The notes under the pieces were generated by a model. That model ran no database searches and was not told where the DNA came from. It saw nothing but the letters and a program-made list of their open reading frames with translations. A program made the translations under genes and the position numbers. 64,000 nucleotides of DNA from Primula veris (lineage: Eukaryota; Streptophyta; Magnoliopsida; Ericales; Primulaceae), in assembly GCA_963682055.1 (NCBI GenBank), contig OY821742.1:27809060-27873059 (forward strand), written 5' to 3'. Shown piece by piece: positions 34,643 through 45,405 of this stretch. Position 1 is the first letter of the stretch; each line of letters opens with the position of its first letter.

Positions 34643-35768
34643 CAGGGACGGAGCCAGAACATTAACTTTGGGGACTCACTGGCGAAGCCAGGATGTGTAA
34701 ATGGGGGGTGCCAAAATATATGTACAAGTAACATATTTTTATTGGGGTGCCAAAATATATGTACAAGTAACATATTTTTATTGGGGTGCCAAATCTACAC
34801 CTAAAAATAAATTGTACTAAAAAAAAATTGCGTCACTTGTGATTTCTAAAATTATGGAGGGTGCCGTGGCACCCGATCGTCCCCACTTAGCTTCCCCCTG
34901 TTTGGGGTTGTCAAAACAATAAATATCGGCACTAAGTTTTTCATTTTAGTGTGGGTTGAAATTTTTCACTTTTACAAAAAAAAAAAAACCCTTCTTATAT
35001 AATTTTTTTTTAAATAAAAGATTTTCAGAGCGTCAATCGATCAGCCGGCTATTTTGGCTAGTTGACTTAACTTTTTTCATAAATAAAATATAAAAAATCC
35101 ACCTAAAATGGCAATTTAGTAGAGAACAATTTTTTTAATATTCAATTTAACGAGATGTCGAGTAAATAAATTTATGACATTGTTTTTATTTCCTTTTTAA
35201 AATTTTGAAGAAATATTTATGAAATTTATAATTTATTATTGAGGAATTTCATAATTTATGTACAACATATTGATTAAAATATAGAATTTTTAGATTTATA
35301 ATTTTATTTTTTTCTATCAATTTAAATTTGTATGATTTCTTTACATATAGTAAATGTTTTGTAATAAATAGAAAATTATTTAATCTTAATTTTGAGAGTT
35401 TTTTTTTAAATAATAATTTGATTAATTAGAATTCAAGGCTTAGAACATGCTACAAATAAAATGATATAATCAACCGAAATCGTGTTAAATTAGTGTATGT
35501 GGGAATAATAGTCAATAATACATTCATATTTAGTTGTTATTGTAATTAAAGTCACTACAATTACTTTTTAATTTTATTTTCTCCTAGTTTTTTAAATTTT
35601 TGGTAAACAATTTATAATTTTGAAAGGCTTGTCGGAAATAAAATTTAAGTAGTTGCTGAAATGTTTTATTTACAAATTACTCTGAAAAAAACTATAAAAA
35701 AGAATAAAATTACTGAAATTTGTGGGGTTTCCATGACAACCCCTGGTCATATATAAGTTTCGCCACTT
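34643..35768. mobile_element. Non-autonomous hAT-like element containing a nested MITE
   Basis: The left end CAGGGACGGAGCCAG resembles the CAGTGGCGGAGCC ends of plant hAT elements. The right end is ...AAGTTTCGCCACTT. The flanks GTGGCGTA (34635-34642) and GTGACGTA (35769-35776) match in seven of eight bases, as an aged 8-bp duplication would. The 1126-bp interior is AT-rich with no transposase. A smaller related element interrupts it near the left end. The right flank is only a few bases from the terminus of the large hAT, so two hAT elements abut. Confidence 0.6.
34675..34910. mobile_element. Small hAT-like MITE nested in the previous element
   Basis: It begins near CACTGGCGAAGCCAGG and ends near ...CTTAGCTTCCCCCTG, with 'gggggtgcc' and 'ggcacccgatcgtcccc' as matching subterminal parts. 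TTTGGGG occurs just before and directly after, a probable target duplication offset by two or three bases. It holds two exact copies of a ~44-bp unit ('ggggtgccaaaatatatgta'...). Edges are approximate. Confidence 0.45.
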
Positions 35769-35779
35769 GTGACGTATGA

Positions 35780-38750
35780 GAGTGGCGGCTTGGAGCCATT
35801 TAGGCCCGACAGGAAAAATGGGGGTCCAAAAAGTTTTTTTTTATAGTTATATATATTAAATAAGAAAAATAGAAAACTTAAGTTTTATGTACTCCTAACA
35901 CTCACAGCGTTCTCTAAACTCTTTCTTTTCTCCTTGGCCCAATCTAACAAGTATAGCAACTAGCAAGTAAGATATCTCTAATTCTCTATATATATTTTAA
36001 AAAATAGTATATCAAAGGACGATCATCATCTAACAAGTATTACAACTAGCAAGTAATATATTTCTATCTTAATCTTTCAATTTTATCACTTATAAATTGA
36101 TTTTGAGTAGCTACTAGCTAGTGCAATTGGGTGGGGGCACATTAATGACAAAGAAGAGGGTTAAATTGAGGGTTTATTTTAATAAATTAAGAATGCTAAT
36201 GATGTTTACTCATTCATTTTTTTTCCTTGCAGAGTATCAAGTGATAAATGATAATTTGGGGTTGTGGCTTGTGAGCAAGCATTTAACTTAAAAAATCCAG
36301 GTTTTTTCCTTACTTTGTTATTCGATTTTGGGGTTGTGTGTACTAATCTATTAGTTTAAGTAAAACATGATTCCTAAAAAGCAAGCCTTGGGTAGCTTTA
36401 AAAGGAAAAAAAGAAAGCCGTAGAGAATGAGACTCAAACTATGAAAGGGGCTATGAGAAAGTTTTTGTTGAAAAATAAGGATAAAACGGGAGTAGTTGAG
36501 AATTAGTCGATGAGCTTTGATAATCCACAAAATGATCATCTTGAAAAAGGTATAGAAAATAAAAATGTTAAAAATAATATGAATGGTGATCAAGTTGAAA
36601 ATAATTTTGAACAACATGAAAATATTGAACCTTCTTTAGATATATACGATCCAAGAGTCTATGATAGCTTAACTACAAAAATGAGGGATTTGTTGATTGA
36701 GAAAGGTCCCATTAGAGATGTTAATTATAAATATCCTCTTCAGAGTATTACCAAAAAGTATTTGCCGATAAAAAAGTTCATGATAGAAAGTGGCTTGTCT
36801 ACTCAAAAGAGTTGGATAAATTATTTTGTTTTTGCTGTAAACTTATCAAAACAAAGTACATAAAAAGTCAACTAGCAAAAGAAGGATGTAAATATTGGAG
36901 ACATCTAAGTGAAAAGCTTAAAGAACATGAAAACATCCGTGAACACTTAGCTAATTTGAGCTCTATGGTAGAGTTACAAGTGAGGTTGAGAAAGAATGAA
37001 ACAATTGACAAGGAACTACAAGAGAAAATTAGGAAAGAAACACAATACCGGAGAGGTGTTTTAACAAGAATAGTAGCTGTGGTGAAGTGTTTAGGAGTAA
37101 ATAATCTCACATTTCGTGGGAAAAATGAAAAAAAATTGATGATGATTATAATGGTAATTTTCTAGGCTTGATTAAAATGATTTCCGAGTTTAATCCTATA
37201 ATGCAAGAACATTTATGGCTCATTAGAGAAAAAGGGATTCATTATCATTACTTTACTCATACGATTCAGAATGAGTTGATAGTTAATATTTCTTCGAAAG
37301 TGAAAAACACAATTATTGAAAAGGTAAATAAGGCACATTATTATTCTGTCATACTTGATTGTACTCCCGATGCAAGTCACAAAGAACAAATGACTTTAAT
37401 ATTGTGGTGTGTCAACATATCGAATTTACCACTAAAAACTGAGGACTTCTTTATTGAATTTTTGAATGTATAAGAGACCACTGGAGAGGGACTTTTTATT
37501 TCTTTGATTGGTGCATTAGAATCTGTTGGTCTCGGTGTTGACAATATTAGGGGACAATGTTATGATAATGGATCAAATATGAGTGGAAAAAATAAAGGTG
37601 TCCAAAAAAGATTACTCGATGTAAATCATAGAGCATTTTATATGCTGTGTGGTTACCATAGTCTTAATTTGGTGGGTTGTGATATGGTAAACTCTTGTAT
37701 TAAAGAAAAATTATTTTTTGGAGCATGCCAATGCATGTATACAATATTTTTCCACTCAACAAAATGTTGGAGTGTTTTGCTTAATTGTGTAGATGGTTTA
37801 ACACTTAAGTCACTATGCAACACAAGGTGAGAAAGTCGTATTACAAGCGTTAAAACAATTAGGTCACCAGTCAGCCAAATCAAAGAAGCTTTGCTTAAAG
37901 TGGCAGATGTTATTGAAGATGCAAGAATTTCCAAGGATGCTAGATTGTTGGCGATAAATGAACTCAACAGTTTCGAGTTTCTGGTTATCTTGGTAATTTG
38001 GTATGATGTTTTGTACAATATAAATGCGCTTAGTAAATTCTTATATGCAAATCGACCTTGCAGTGGAACAATTGAAAAAGCTTGTAGCTTTTTTTGACAA
38101 GTACATGGAAGAAGGATTTGAATCCGCTATCAGTTCTGCTAAGGAAATTGCATTGGATATGGGAATTGAGCCTGAGTTTCCAGAGAAACGCCATATAAAT
38201 AGAAAAAGACAGCTTGATGAGATTGCTAATACTGATAGAGAGCGACAAACAACAAAAGGAAGCTTTAGGACCTATTACTTTCTTGTTATCGTAGACATTG
38301 CTCTTTCAGAATTGAGGAGTAGGTTCAAACAATTGGATAGTTTTGAAAAAATGTTTGGATTATTGTTTCACGGAGCGAAGTTGATGGCATTGGCTGAATG
38401 CGACTTGGAGAAATGTTGTATAAATCTTGAATCTGCTTTTAAAAAGGGTGATGTCTCAGATGTAGATGCCCATAATTTATTTTTAGAAATAAAGTACATG
38501 CGGGAAATGTTACCTCCGGAAGCCTTCCGGGAAAACAAACCATGGACAACCATCAAAATTCTTGAATTTGTAGTGAAAATAGATATATTTCCAAATGTAC
38601 CGGTTGCTTATCAAATTTTGTCAACTCTTTCGGTGACCGTCGCAATAGCTGAAAGAAGCTTTTTCAAATTAAAATTGCTGAAATTTTTATTGAGAACAAC
38701 AATGAGTCAAGATAGATTAAATGGACTGGCGATTTTATGCATTGAGAAAT
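35780..38750 (+). pseudogene. hAT transposase gene (zf-TTF/DUF4371/dimerisation type), broken
   Basis: The left end near 35780 (AGTGGCGGCTTGGAGCC, then 'ttaggcccgac') matches the style of plant hAT termini. Protein-coding blocks follow in shifting frames: 36510-36863, 36812-37165, 37168-37473, 37504-37830, 37891-38097 and 38024-38752. In order they carry a TTF-like zinc-finger piece ('LFCFCCKLIK'), a DUF4371-like region, the catalytic region ('VILDCTPDASHKEQMTLIL', 'GQCYDNGSNMSGKNKGVQ', 'CGYHSLNLVGCDM') and the C-terminal hAT dimerisation domain ('SVTVAIAERSFFKLKLLK'). At least four frameshifts or stops interrupt it. The last block is cut at 38750 by the MULE; its C-terminal end resumes in frame at 45603. 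Dead as a transposase source. Confidence 0.9.
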
Positions 38751-38791
38751 GAGGGTGACTTTTTAAACTTCAAAAAGTCTGAAAATACTCT

Positions 38792-38938
38792 CAGACCGTA
38801 GATTAAATCTACGGTCTGTATTGATTCAACACAGACCGTAGATTTAATCTACGGTTTACAGACATTTGCTGCAAACCGTAGATTAAATCTACGGTTTGCA
38901 TTGAATCAATGCAGACCGTAGATTTAATCTACGGTTTG
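38792..38938. repeat. Left set of four 40-bp-phased palindromes
   Basis: Copies of CCGTAGATTWAATCTACGG, each with A/T on its flanks, begin (at the flanking A) at 38795, 38835, 38875 and 38915, exactly 40 bp apart. The linkers are themselves partly inverted ('cattgaatcaatg', 'gacatttgctgc/gcagcaaatgtc'), so the whole block can fold on itself. Three 'ttacacagtgagtccctg'-like repeats follow (38953-39025). Confidence 0.92.
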
Positions 38939-39235
38939 CAGCAAATGTCTGTAAATTACACAGTGAGTCCCTGATTTTCAGAATTACACAGTCAGTCCCT
39001 GCAAAAATTACACAGACAGTCCCTGGAAAAAACAGAAAGTTACGAATTTTTTTAAAAAAATTAAATTTTATTCTACACTCTCTCTCTTTCTCTCAAAAAC
39101 CCCCAATTTTCAACCCAAAAAATCACCCAAATCAATCAACCACATTAACTATCAACTTTATTAACAAAAAACCCCAAATCATCAATCAAACTTATCCATA
39201 ATTCAAGGGTATATCTTTTATTCTCTAATTTATTA

Positions 39236-39545
39236 TGTTTTTTGTGTAATTTAAATTTGTAAAAAAGGAAAAAATATATAAAATATGCAAATCCATAATT
39301 CACTTAGCTATATATCATTGTTTGTTGTTTGTTTATATTAATTATAGAAATTTTAATAATTGTTGATATTTTGTCCCATTTTTGCATGTTTTTTTATTTT
39401 TTGTAATTTTAATTTGTAAAATAGGAAAAAATATATAAAATATGCAAAACCATAATTCACTTAGCTATATATAATTGTTTGTTGTTTGTTTATATTAATT
39501 ATAGAAATTTTAATAATTGTTGATATTTGTCCCATTTTTGCATGT
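39236..39545. repeat. ~157-bp direct duplication in the MULE 5' region
   Basis: 'ggaaaaaatatataaaatat' through 'gttgatatt.gtcccattttt' occurs twice in tandem (from about 39256 and 39413) with very few differences, indicating a recent duplication. Confidence 0.75.
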
Positions 39546-39589
39546 TTTTTTATTTTGTTTGGTTAATTTGAATTGTTGAGAATGTGTTT

Positions 39590-40268
39590 GGTTATGATTA
39601 AAAAATTGAATTATTATTGTTTGGTTTATGAAAAAATGTGTGTTTGGTTATGATTAAAAAATTGAATTATTATTGTTTGGTTTATGAAAAAATGTGTGTT
39701 TGGTTATGATTAAAAAATTGAATTATTATTGTTTGGTTTATGAAAAAATGTGTGTTTGGTTATGATTAAAAAATTTAATTATTATTGTTTGGTTTATGAA
39801 AAAATGTGTGTTTGGTTATGATTAAAAAATTGAATTATTATTGTTTGGTTTATGAAAAAATGTGTGTTTGGTTATGATTAAAAAATTTAATTATTATTGT
39901 TTGGTTTATGAAAAAATGTGTGTTTGGTTATGATTAAAAAATTGAATTATTATTGTTTGGTTTATGAAAAAATGTGTGTTTGGTTATGATTAAAAAATTT
40001 AATTATTATTGTTGTTTGGTTTATGAAAAAATGTGTGTTTGGTTATGATTAAAAAATTTAATTATTATTGTTGTTTGGTTTATGAAAAAATGTGTGTTTG
40101 GTTATGATTAAAAAATTTAATTATTATTGTTTGGTTTATGAAAAAATGTGTGTTTGGTTATCATTAAAAAATTTAATTATTATTGTTTGGTTTATGAAAA
40201 AATGTGTGTTTGGTTATGATTAAAAAATTTAATTATTATTGTTGTTTGGTTTATGAAAAAATGTGTGT
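39590..40268. repeat. 56-bp minisatellite in the MULE
   Basis: About twelve copies of a unit that includes 'gtgtgtttggttatgattaa' and 'attgtttggtttatgaaaaa'. Starts at 39638 and 39694 give the 56-bp period; some units gain 3 bp ('ttg'). Copies are almost identical. Beyond 40268 a shorter derivative ('tttggttatcatt') continues to about 40400. Confidence 0.9.
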
Positions 40269-40409
40269 TTGGTTATCATTAATTGGTTATAATTGAGTTA
40301 TCATTGTTTGGTTATCATTGAATTATCATTGTTTGGTTATCATTAATTGGTTATGTTATCATTTTTTTGGTTATCATTAATTGAGTTATATTTGGTTATC
40401 ATAGTTAGG

Positions 40410-40658
40410 ATGACAGACCCAGGTCCACAGATTAAAGGGAGGTTGGGTATTTTACGACAGACCGGTCACATTTTACGACAGACAGTTACATCCCACGAGC
40501 GTGCGCCGCATCCAGAATCGCAGGAGCGACAAAGACGGCGTACGGAGCTAAACGAAATCGAAGAGTCTGCTGAGCCGTCATCCGATAGATTAACATCGGC
40601 GGGAAAGATGCTCCCTATGTCCAACTTTAAAACATTTAGTCGTTACAAAAAAAAATAA
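40410..40658 (+). CDS. Small ORF inside the MULE, unknown function
   Basis: ATG 40410 opens an 82-codon frame to TAA 40656-40658. Its base composition is clearly less AT-rich than the flanking repeats. The predicted peptide is basic and hydrophilic: it begins 'MTDPGPQIKGRLGILRQTGH', has an Arg/Glu-rich centre ('ESQERQRRRTELNEIEES') and ends 'FKTFSRYKKK'. I recognise no domain. The frame begins 'ILRQTGHILRQT', a short internal duplication. It may be a first exon or leader peptide of the transposase transcript, a captured host fragment, or a separate MULE protein. Confidence 0.35.
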   Translation: MTDPGPQIKGRLGILRQTGHILRQTVTSHERAPHPESQERQRRRTELNEIEESAEPSSDRLTSAGKMLPMSNFKTFSRYKKK

Positions 40659-40845
40659 ATGCACTGTTTTTGTATTTGATTTCTATGTTTGATTTGTCAG
40701 TTTTATTATTAGCTAGGGTTGGAATATTATAAATTCGTAGGTTTAATTTGATTTCTATGTTTGATTTGTACGTTATAAATTCGTAAGTTAAATTTGATTC
40801 GTATGTTTGATTTGTATGTTTTAGGACCAATATTGAGTTTTTACA

Positions 40846-41299
40846 AACCCTAAACCCTAAACCCTAAACCCTAAACCCTAAACCCTAAACCCTAAACCCT
40901 AAACCCTAAACCCTAAACCCTAAACCCTAAATTACAAACCCTAAACCCTAAACCCTAAATTACAAACCCTAAATTCTAAACCCTGAAACATAAACCCTAA
41001 ATTACAAACCCTAACCCTAAACCCTAAACCCTAAATTACAAACCACTTACCCTAAACCCTAAAATCTAAACGGTAAACCATAAACCCTAATTTACAAACC
41101 CTAAACCCTAAATTACAAACCATAAACCCTAAACCCTAAATTACAAACCCTAAACCCTAAACCCTATATTAAAAACCTAAACCCTAAATTACAAACCCTA
41201 AACCCTAAACCCTATATTAAAAACCATAAACCCTAAATTACAAACCCTAAACCCTAAACCCTAAACCCTAAACCCTAAACCCTAAACCCTAAAAAAACC
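40846..41299 (+). repeat. Interstitial telomeric repeat array (CCCTAAA)n
   Basis: About 450 bp of AAACCCT units, the complement of plant telomere TTTAGGG. The first ~80 bp and last ~60 bp are perfect. The middle is degenerate, with 'aaattacaaaccctaaaccc' higher-order units of ~20-35 bp. It lies inside the MULE between the small ORF and the transposase promoter, not at a chromosome end. Confidence 0.95.
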
Positions 41300-41323
41300 C
41301 TAAATATTCTGAAATACATACAA

Positions 41324-41890
41324 ACCGTACATTTAATGTACGGTTTGTACAGATTTCATACAAACCGTACATTAAATGTACGGTTTGTATGTATTTTGTG
41401 CAAACCGTAAAAGTAATGTACGGTTTGTACCCCTGATTTTAGCAGCGACGTTTTACGAATGTACTTTTTGCACTGAATCACCGTAAACAACGTAAAAAAA
41501 AAAAAAACTACAAACCGTAAAAGTAATCTACGGTTTGTAGTGTAAATTACATTGGATACCATATCTATCAAAATAATTCCGACAACACGTTATCACTTTT
41601 GAATTATTATGACTTGACAACCCTATCCGAAAATGACTACTCAATGCATTATTAAAGTTTCGAAATGACTACTCCAAAAAAAACACTACAACCCGTAAAA
41701 GTAATATACGGTTTGTAGTGTAAATTACATTGGATACCATATCTATCAAAATAATTCCGACAACACATTATCACTTTTGAATTATTATGACTTGACAACC
41801 CTATCCGAAAATGACTACTCAATGCATTATTAAAGTTTCGAAATGACTACACCAAAAATTCACTACAAACCGTAAAAGTAATCTACGGTT
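41324..41890. repeat. Internal palindromes and 178-bp duplication before the transposase
   Basis: Three palindromes of the type CCGTACATTTAATGTACGG begin at 41324, 41364 and 41404, again exactly 40 bp apart. Three more, CCGTAAAAGTAATCTACGG-like and less symmetrical, begin at about 41514, 41692 and 41869, one per unit of a ~178-bp direct duplication ('ttggataccatatctatcaa', 'gacaaccctatccgaaaatg'). The set lies immediately upstream of the transposase TATA box. Confidence 0.9.
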
Positions 41891-41908
41891 TGTAGTGTAA
41901 ACTTACCC

Positions 41909-41918
41909 TATAAATATG
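41909..41918 (+). promoter_or_regulatory. TATA box for the MULE transposase
   Basis: 'cctataaatatg' lies about 120 bp upstream of ATG 42034 and 20 bp after the last internal palindrome. The downstream leader contains 'caaacacaaacacattt' and 'ctcatttctccccaat', typical of a plant leader. Confidence 0.55.
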
Positions 41919-42033
41919 ACTCAATTTTGCCAATTCTAACAAACCATAAAATCAAACACAAACACATTTCGGAAATCTCTTAAAAAATCCTCATTTCTCC
42001 CCAATAAAATATACAAACAAACCCTATCCGAAA

Positions 42034-43452
42034 ATGAATTACAACTATGGTTATGACAACAACCAATGGAATAACAACAACAATGCGAATTCATCCAGTG
42101 GCTCAAACGATGAGCTAACTGATTATTCGGAGCACTTTGAAGTTGATGAATTGACTTGGGAAACAAGGGATGAAATGCTTGCTGATCTTGCTGATGTGGC
42201 TGGAAATTGGGGTTTCATCCTTACGATTCGTAGGTCTGGAGGGGGTGATGGGAGCAGGACACCGTATGTTGATATTGTGTGTGATAAATCGGGGGTTTAC
42301 GAAAAAAAGAAACCATCTTCCGTAAAATCAGGTACAAAGAAAAAAGACTGTCCATTTTTCATTAAAGGTTACGTAGTTAATGGTGAATGGATGTGTCACG
42401 TAGAAAATGGACAACATAACCACCCACCCCCAACTTACCTCCAAGGTCAAGCACGACGTGCTCGTTTAACCCAAGATGAAAAAGAAATTGTTAAAACTTT
42501 AAGGCAAAGTAGTTTTAAAGTTGGTGCAATATTAGAGGCCATTAAAAATAGAAATCCTGACAATGTATCAAACACTAAAACGATACATAATTTTTTGGCC
42601 GGACTGAAATTTAAAGAACGAGATGGTAGAAACCCGATACAGGAACTGTTTAATTTGTTGGATAGCCATCGCTACACGTTCTACTATAATATGAACCCAT
42701 CAACCCATTCCCTTGAGAACTTGTTTTTTGCACACCCCGATTCTATAAGGATGTTCAAAGCTTTTCCTGATGTCTTGTTAATGGATTGTACATATAGGAC
42801 AAACCGTTTTAATATGTCATTTCTAGAAGTCGTAGGAATGACATCAACGAACCAAACATATTGTTTAGGTTTTGTTTTCATGAGTGACGAGACACAAGAA
42901 AGTTATATATGGGCATTGGAAAAATTTAAAGTTACATTGGAGGGGTGTATACTACCTAGGGTGTTTGTAACCGACAGGGAAATCGCCTTATCAAATGCTT
43001 TATCCGTTGTTTTTCCCGATTCTCATCATATTTTGTGCACTTTTCATATTGCAAAAAATGTTTTGAAAAACTGCCGTAAAAAGATCCCTGACGAGGAGTG
43101 GCAAACGTTTTTAGATGATTGGGGTTTATTGGTTGATTCTGAGTCGATAGAGGAGTACAATTATAACCGAACTAATTTCAATACCTCTTACAAATCGTAC
43201 CCTGCTGTGATTAAGTATGTAGACAAGCTTTTAAATGATTATGCTGAAAAGTTTGTTGCATGCTATACCAACCACACAACACATCTAGGTAACAGAACTA
43301 GCAATCGAGCCGAACAACAACATGCTAAGCTGAAAAGATCCCTTTCCACTAATACTGGCACGCTTGAAACTGTTTGGGTAGAGGTGAATAGAATTCTAGA
43401 AAAACAGTTTGAGGATATTAAGACGAAGTTGGATAAACGCCTCTATTTATAA
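42034..43452 (+). CDS. Mutator-like transposase (first part of a transposase-OTU protein)
   Basis: 472 codons from ATG 42034. The N-terminal acidic tail is followed by a FAR1/WRKY-GCM1-like zinc-binding DNA-binding region (about residues 45-135, ending 'CPFFIKGYV...CHVENGQHNH'). The MULE transposase domain covers about residues 190-440. The catalytic acidic triad is visible: Asp251 in 'LLMDCTYRTN', Asp314 in 'VFVTDREIALSNA' and Glu427 in 'SNRAEQQHAK'. It would cut and join the element's ends. The frame closes at TAA 43450-43452, but the neighbouring frame continues with typical sequence ('LRSYITHYALDLLFQEHRKC'). A single frameshift near 43440-43455 therefore separates this from the SWIM-OTU part; the ancestral protein was probably one chain of ~890 residues. 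Such plant proteins are often mislabelled as unrelated enzymes in databases. Confidence 0.93.
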   Translation: MNYNYGYDNNQWNNNNNANSSSGSNDELTDYSEHFEVDELTWETRDEMLADLADVAGNWGFILTIRRSGGGDGSRTPYVDIVCDKSGVYEKKKPSSVKSGTKKKDCPFFIKGYVVNGEWMCHVENGQHNHPPPTYLQGQARRARLTQDEKEIVKTLRQSSFKVGAILEAIKNRNPDNVSNTKTIHNFLAGLKFKERDGRNPIQELFNLLDSHRYTFYYNMNPSTHSLENLFFAHPDSIRMFKAFPDVLLMDCTYRTNRFNMSFLEVVGMTSTNQTYCLGFVFMSDETQESYIWALEKFKVTLEGCILPRVFVTDREIALSNALSVVFPDSHHILCTFHIAKNVLKNCRKKIPDEEWQTFLDDWGLLVDSESIEEYNYNRTNFNTSYKSYPAVIKYVDKLLNDYAEKFVACYTNHTTHLGNRTSNRAEQQHAKLKRSLSTNTGTLETVWVEVNRILEKQFEDIKTKLDKRLYL

Positions 43453-44699
43453 ATCTTAGGTCGTATATCACACACTATGCCTTTGATTTATTATTCCAAG
43501 AACACAGAAAATGTAGTGGCCAGGCTGATGAGAATTGTTCTTGCGGTTTTAAATTGTCTCACGGTTTACCTTGTCATCATATTATGAGTGAACATATTTT
43601 ATTCGGGAAGCCTCTTCCTCTAGAATATATTCATCCATTCTGGAAAAAATTAGACGTAATTGATGATAATGGGAACACCGATGATTATGGGGTAGAGGGT
43701 GATCTAGAAGAGTTTAAAAGTGTTTATGCTAGCAAAACGAATGTTGAAAAACGGCGTATGAAAACACAACTCCGAGAGATAACCGTACCAGCCAGAACAT
43801 CCGTCAGTGACCCCGAAGTGAGAGCAAATAGGGGGAGACCTAGAAAAGGCGACAAATCTAGTAAGAGGGATAAGTCGGGATGGGAGTATGTGGAGGAACA
43901 GAGTGCTGGTGCTAGTAGGGACAAGGGTAAAGGCAAGGCGGATGAAACACCGGAGGTAAGGGTAAACCCAACTAGGAGGCCGCGAAACCAGAACCCTAAA
44001 CCCACCCCCAATAGGCCAACCTTCCTGTACAGTGACCAAATATGGTTCATGTTACATAGTTACATCGAAACGGTTTATGATGTGCGTGGGGATGGTAACT
44101 GTGGGTTCCGGGTAGTTGCAAATGCGACGGGTAAACAGCATGGGGAAGATGATTGGTACGCGGTAAGATGTGAATTGTTTCAAGAGCTGCAGCAAATGAA
44201 AGGTGTTTATTATGAGCTGTTTGAGAATCTTGACTTTGAAGCTTACCGGTATGATTACATTTTATCAAGTTTAAATTTTTATCATGCTACAAATCCCGCA
44301 CCTTCTGAGAAATGGATGAGATTTCCGTCGTATGGTTTTTTAATTGCTTCTCATTACAATATGCCAATTGTATTGTTGTCCTTATGGGAAAATCAAAATG
44401 GAGAGGTAAACGTGTGGAACTCTACTTTTTTACCTCTTTATACTGGTCCGCCTCAAGGAACGACATATTGGATCCCGACTGTAATGGTGTTCGTCAACAG
44501 TTGTCACTATGCTCAGGTTATTCCTAAAGAAGGGATCTTCCCAATGCCAGGAATTATAGCACGGTGGGAACAAACACGCACTGAGGCAGCTGCGCCATGG
44601 AAGGAACTTTTTCGACCAAATTTCAAATTATATATGGCGCTGGAAAAGCAATCGGGGAAGAAAAAAGCAAATGAAGAACCTATAGACCTAAGTCCATAA
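43453..44699 (+). CDS. SWIM zinc finger plus OTU-type cysteine protease part of the MULE protein
   Basis: The frame is open from about 43454 to the stop at 44697-44699. There is no good start; it is the continuation of the transposase after one frameshift. A SWIM finger appears first ('NCSCGFKLSHGLPCHHI', C-x-C...C-x-H). A basic Lys/Arg-rich linker follows ('RGRPRKGDKSSKRDKSG'), perhaps nuclear-targeting. Then comes an OTU-like cysteine protease domain with the catalytic motif 'DVRGDGNCGFRV' (Cys codon 44100-44102) and the C-terminal His in 'VNSCHYAQV' (44505-44507). OTU enzymes cleave ubiquitin or related modifiers, so the protein could spare the transposase or a host factor from ubiquitin-dependent loss; that is inference. 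All visible catalytic residues are kept, suggesting the domain was under selection until recently. Confidence 0.88.
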
Positions 44700-45400
44700 T
44701 CGGTTTTTTATTTTTAATTTTATGTAAATTACTATTTTTTTCAATTTGTTGTAAATTTATATGATGTAAACAAATGTTTAATAAATTTGTTTTATGAAAT
44801 TTAGTTCTATGAAATTTTGTTGTAAATTTTGTTTAATTTTGTTGTAAATTTTGTTGTAAATTTTGTTTAATAAATTTGTTTTATGAAATTTATAAGTTGA
44901 TATTCATGTTTGCATATTGCGTTATACAAGTGTTAAATACAAACCAAAAAAACTTCACAAAAATTGACGATTTAGTTAATGATTCAATAAATATCAACTT
45001 ATACACTTGACAAAAATATAACATGAACCAAAAACATAAAATTTATCAAATCAACTTTTTTGTGTAAATTTGTATAAATTTTGTGTTTATTTTTACAGAT
45101 TGTTAGAATATTCGTAATTTATTTTATGTAAAATTTTAAAAATAAGTCATTTTGTTTTTAAATTTGAAAAAAACAAAATGTCTTATTTGAAAAAAATATC
45201 AACTTATACACTTGAAAAAAATCAACTTATACACTTGAAAAAAATATCAAATTATACACTTGAAAAAAATATCAAATTTTAAATATAAGGCATTTTTATG
45301 TAAAAAAAAAATCATGTTTAATTTGAAAAAAATATTCAGTATTTTAATTTTAATTATTAGAATTTTTATTTTAATTTTTATTTTCAAAAAATCTGTGAAA
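44700..45400. other. AT-rich 3' region of the MULE
   Basis: Non-coding. It contains short tandem runs such as 'tgtaaattttgtttaataaa' (44750-44890) and four copies of 'tcaacttatacacttgaaaaa'-like units (45185-45280). 'aataaa' poly(A)-signal candidates lie near 44778 and 44868. Confidence 0.55.
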
Positions 45401-45405
45401 TTACA

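Noticed and set aside
40846..41299. True chromosome end or telomere fusion point
   Set aside because: The array lies inside a bounded transposon with intact flanking target duplication.
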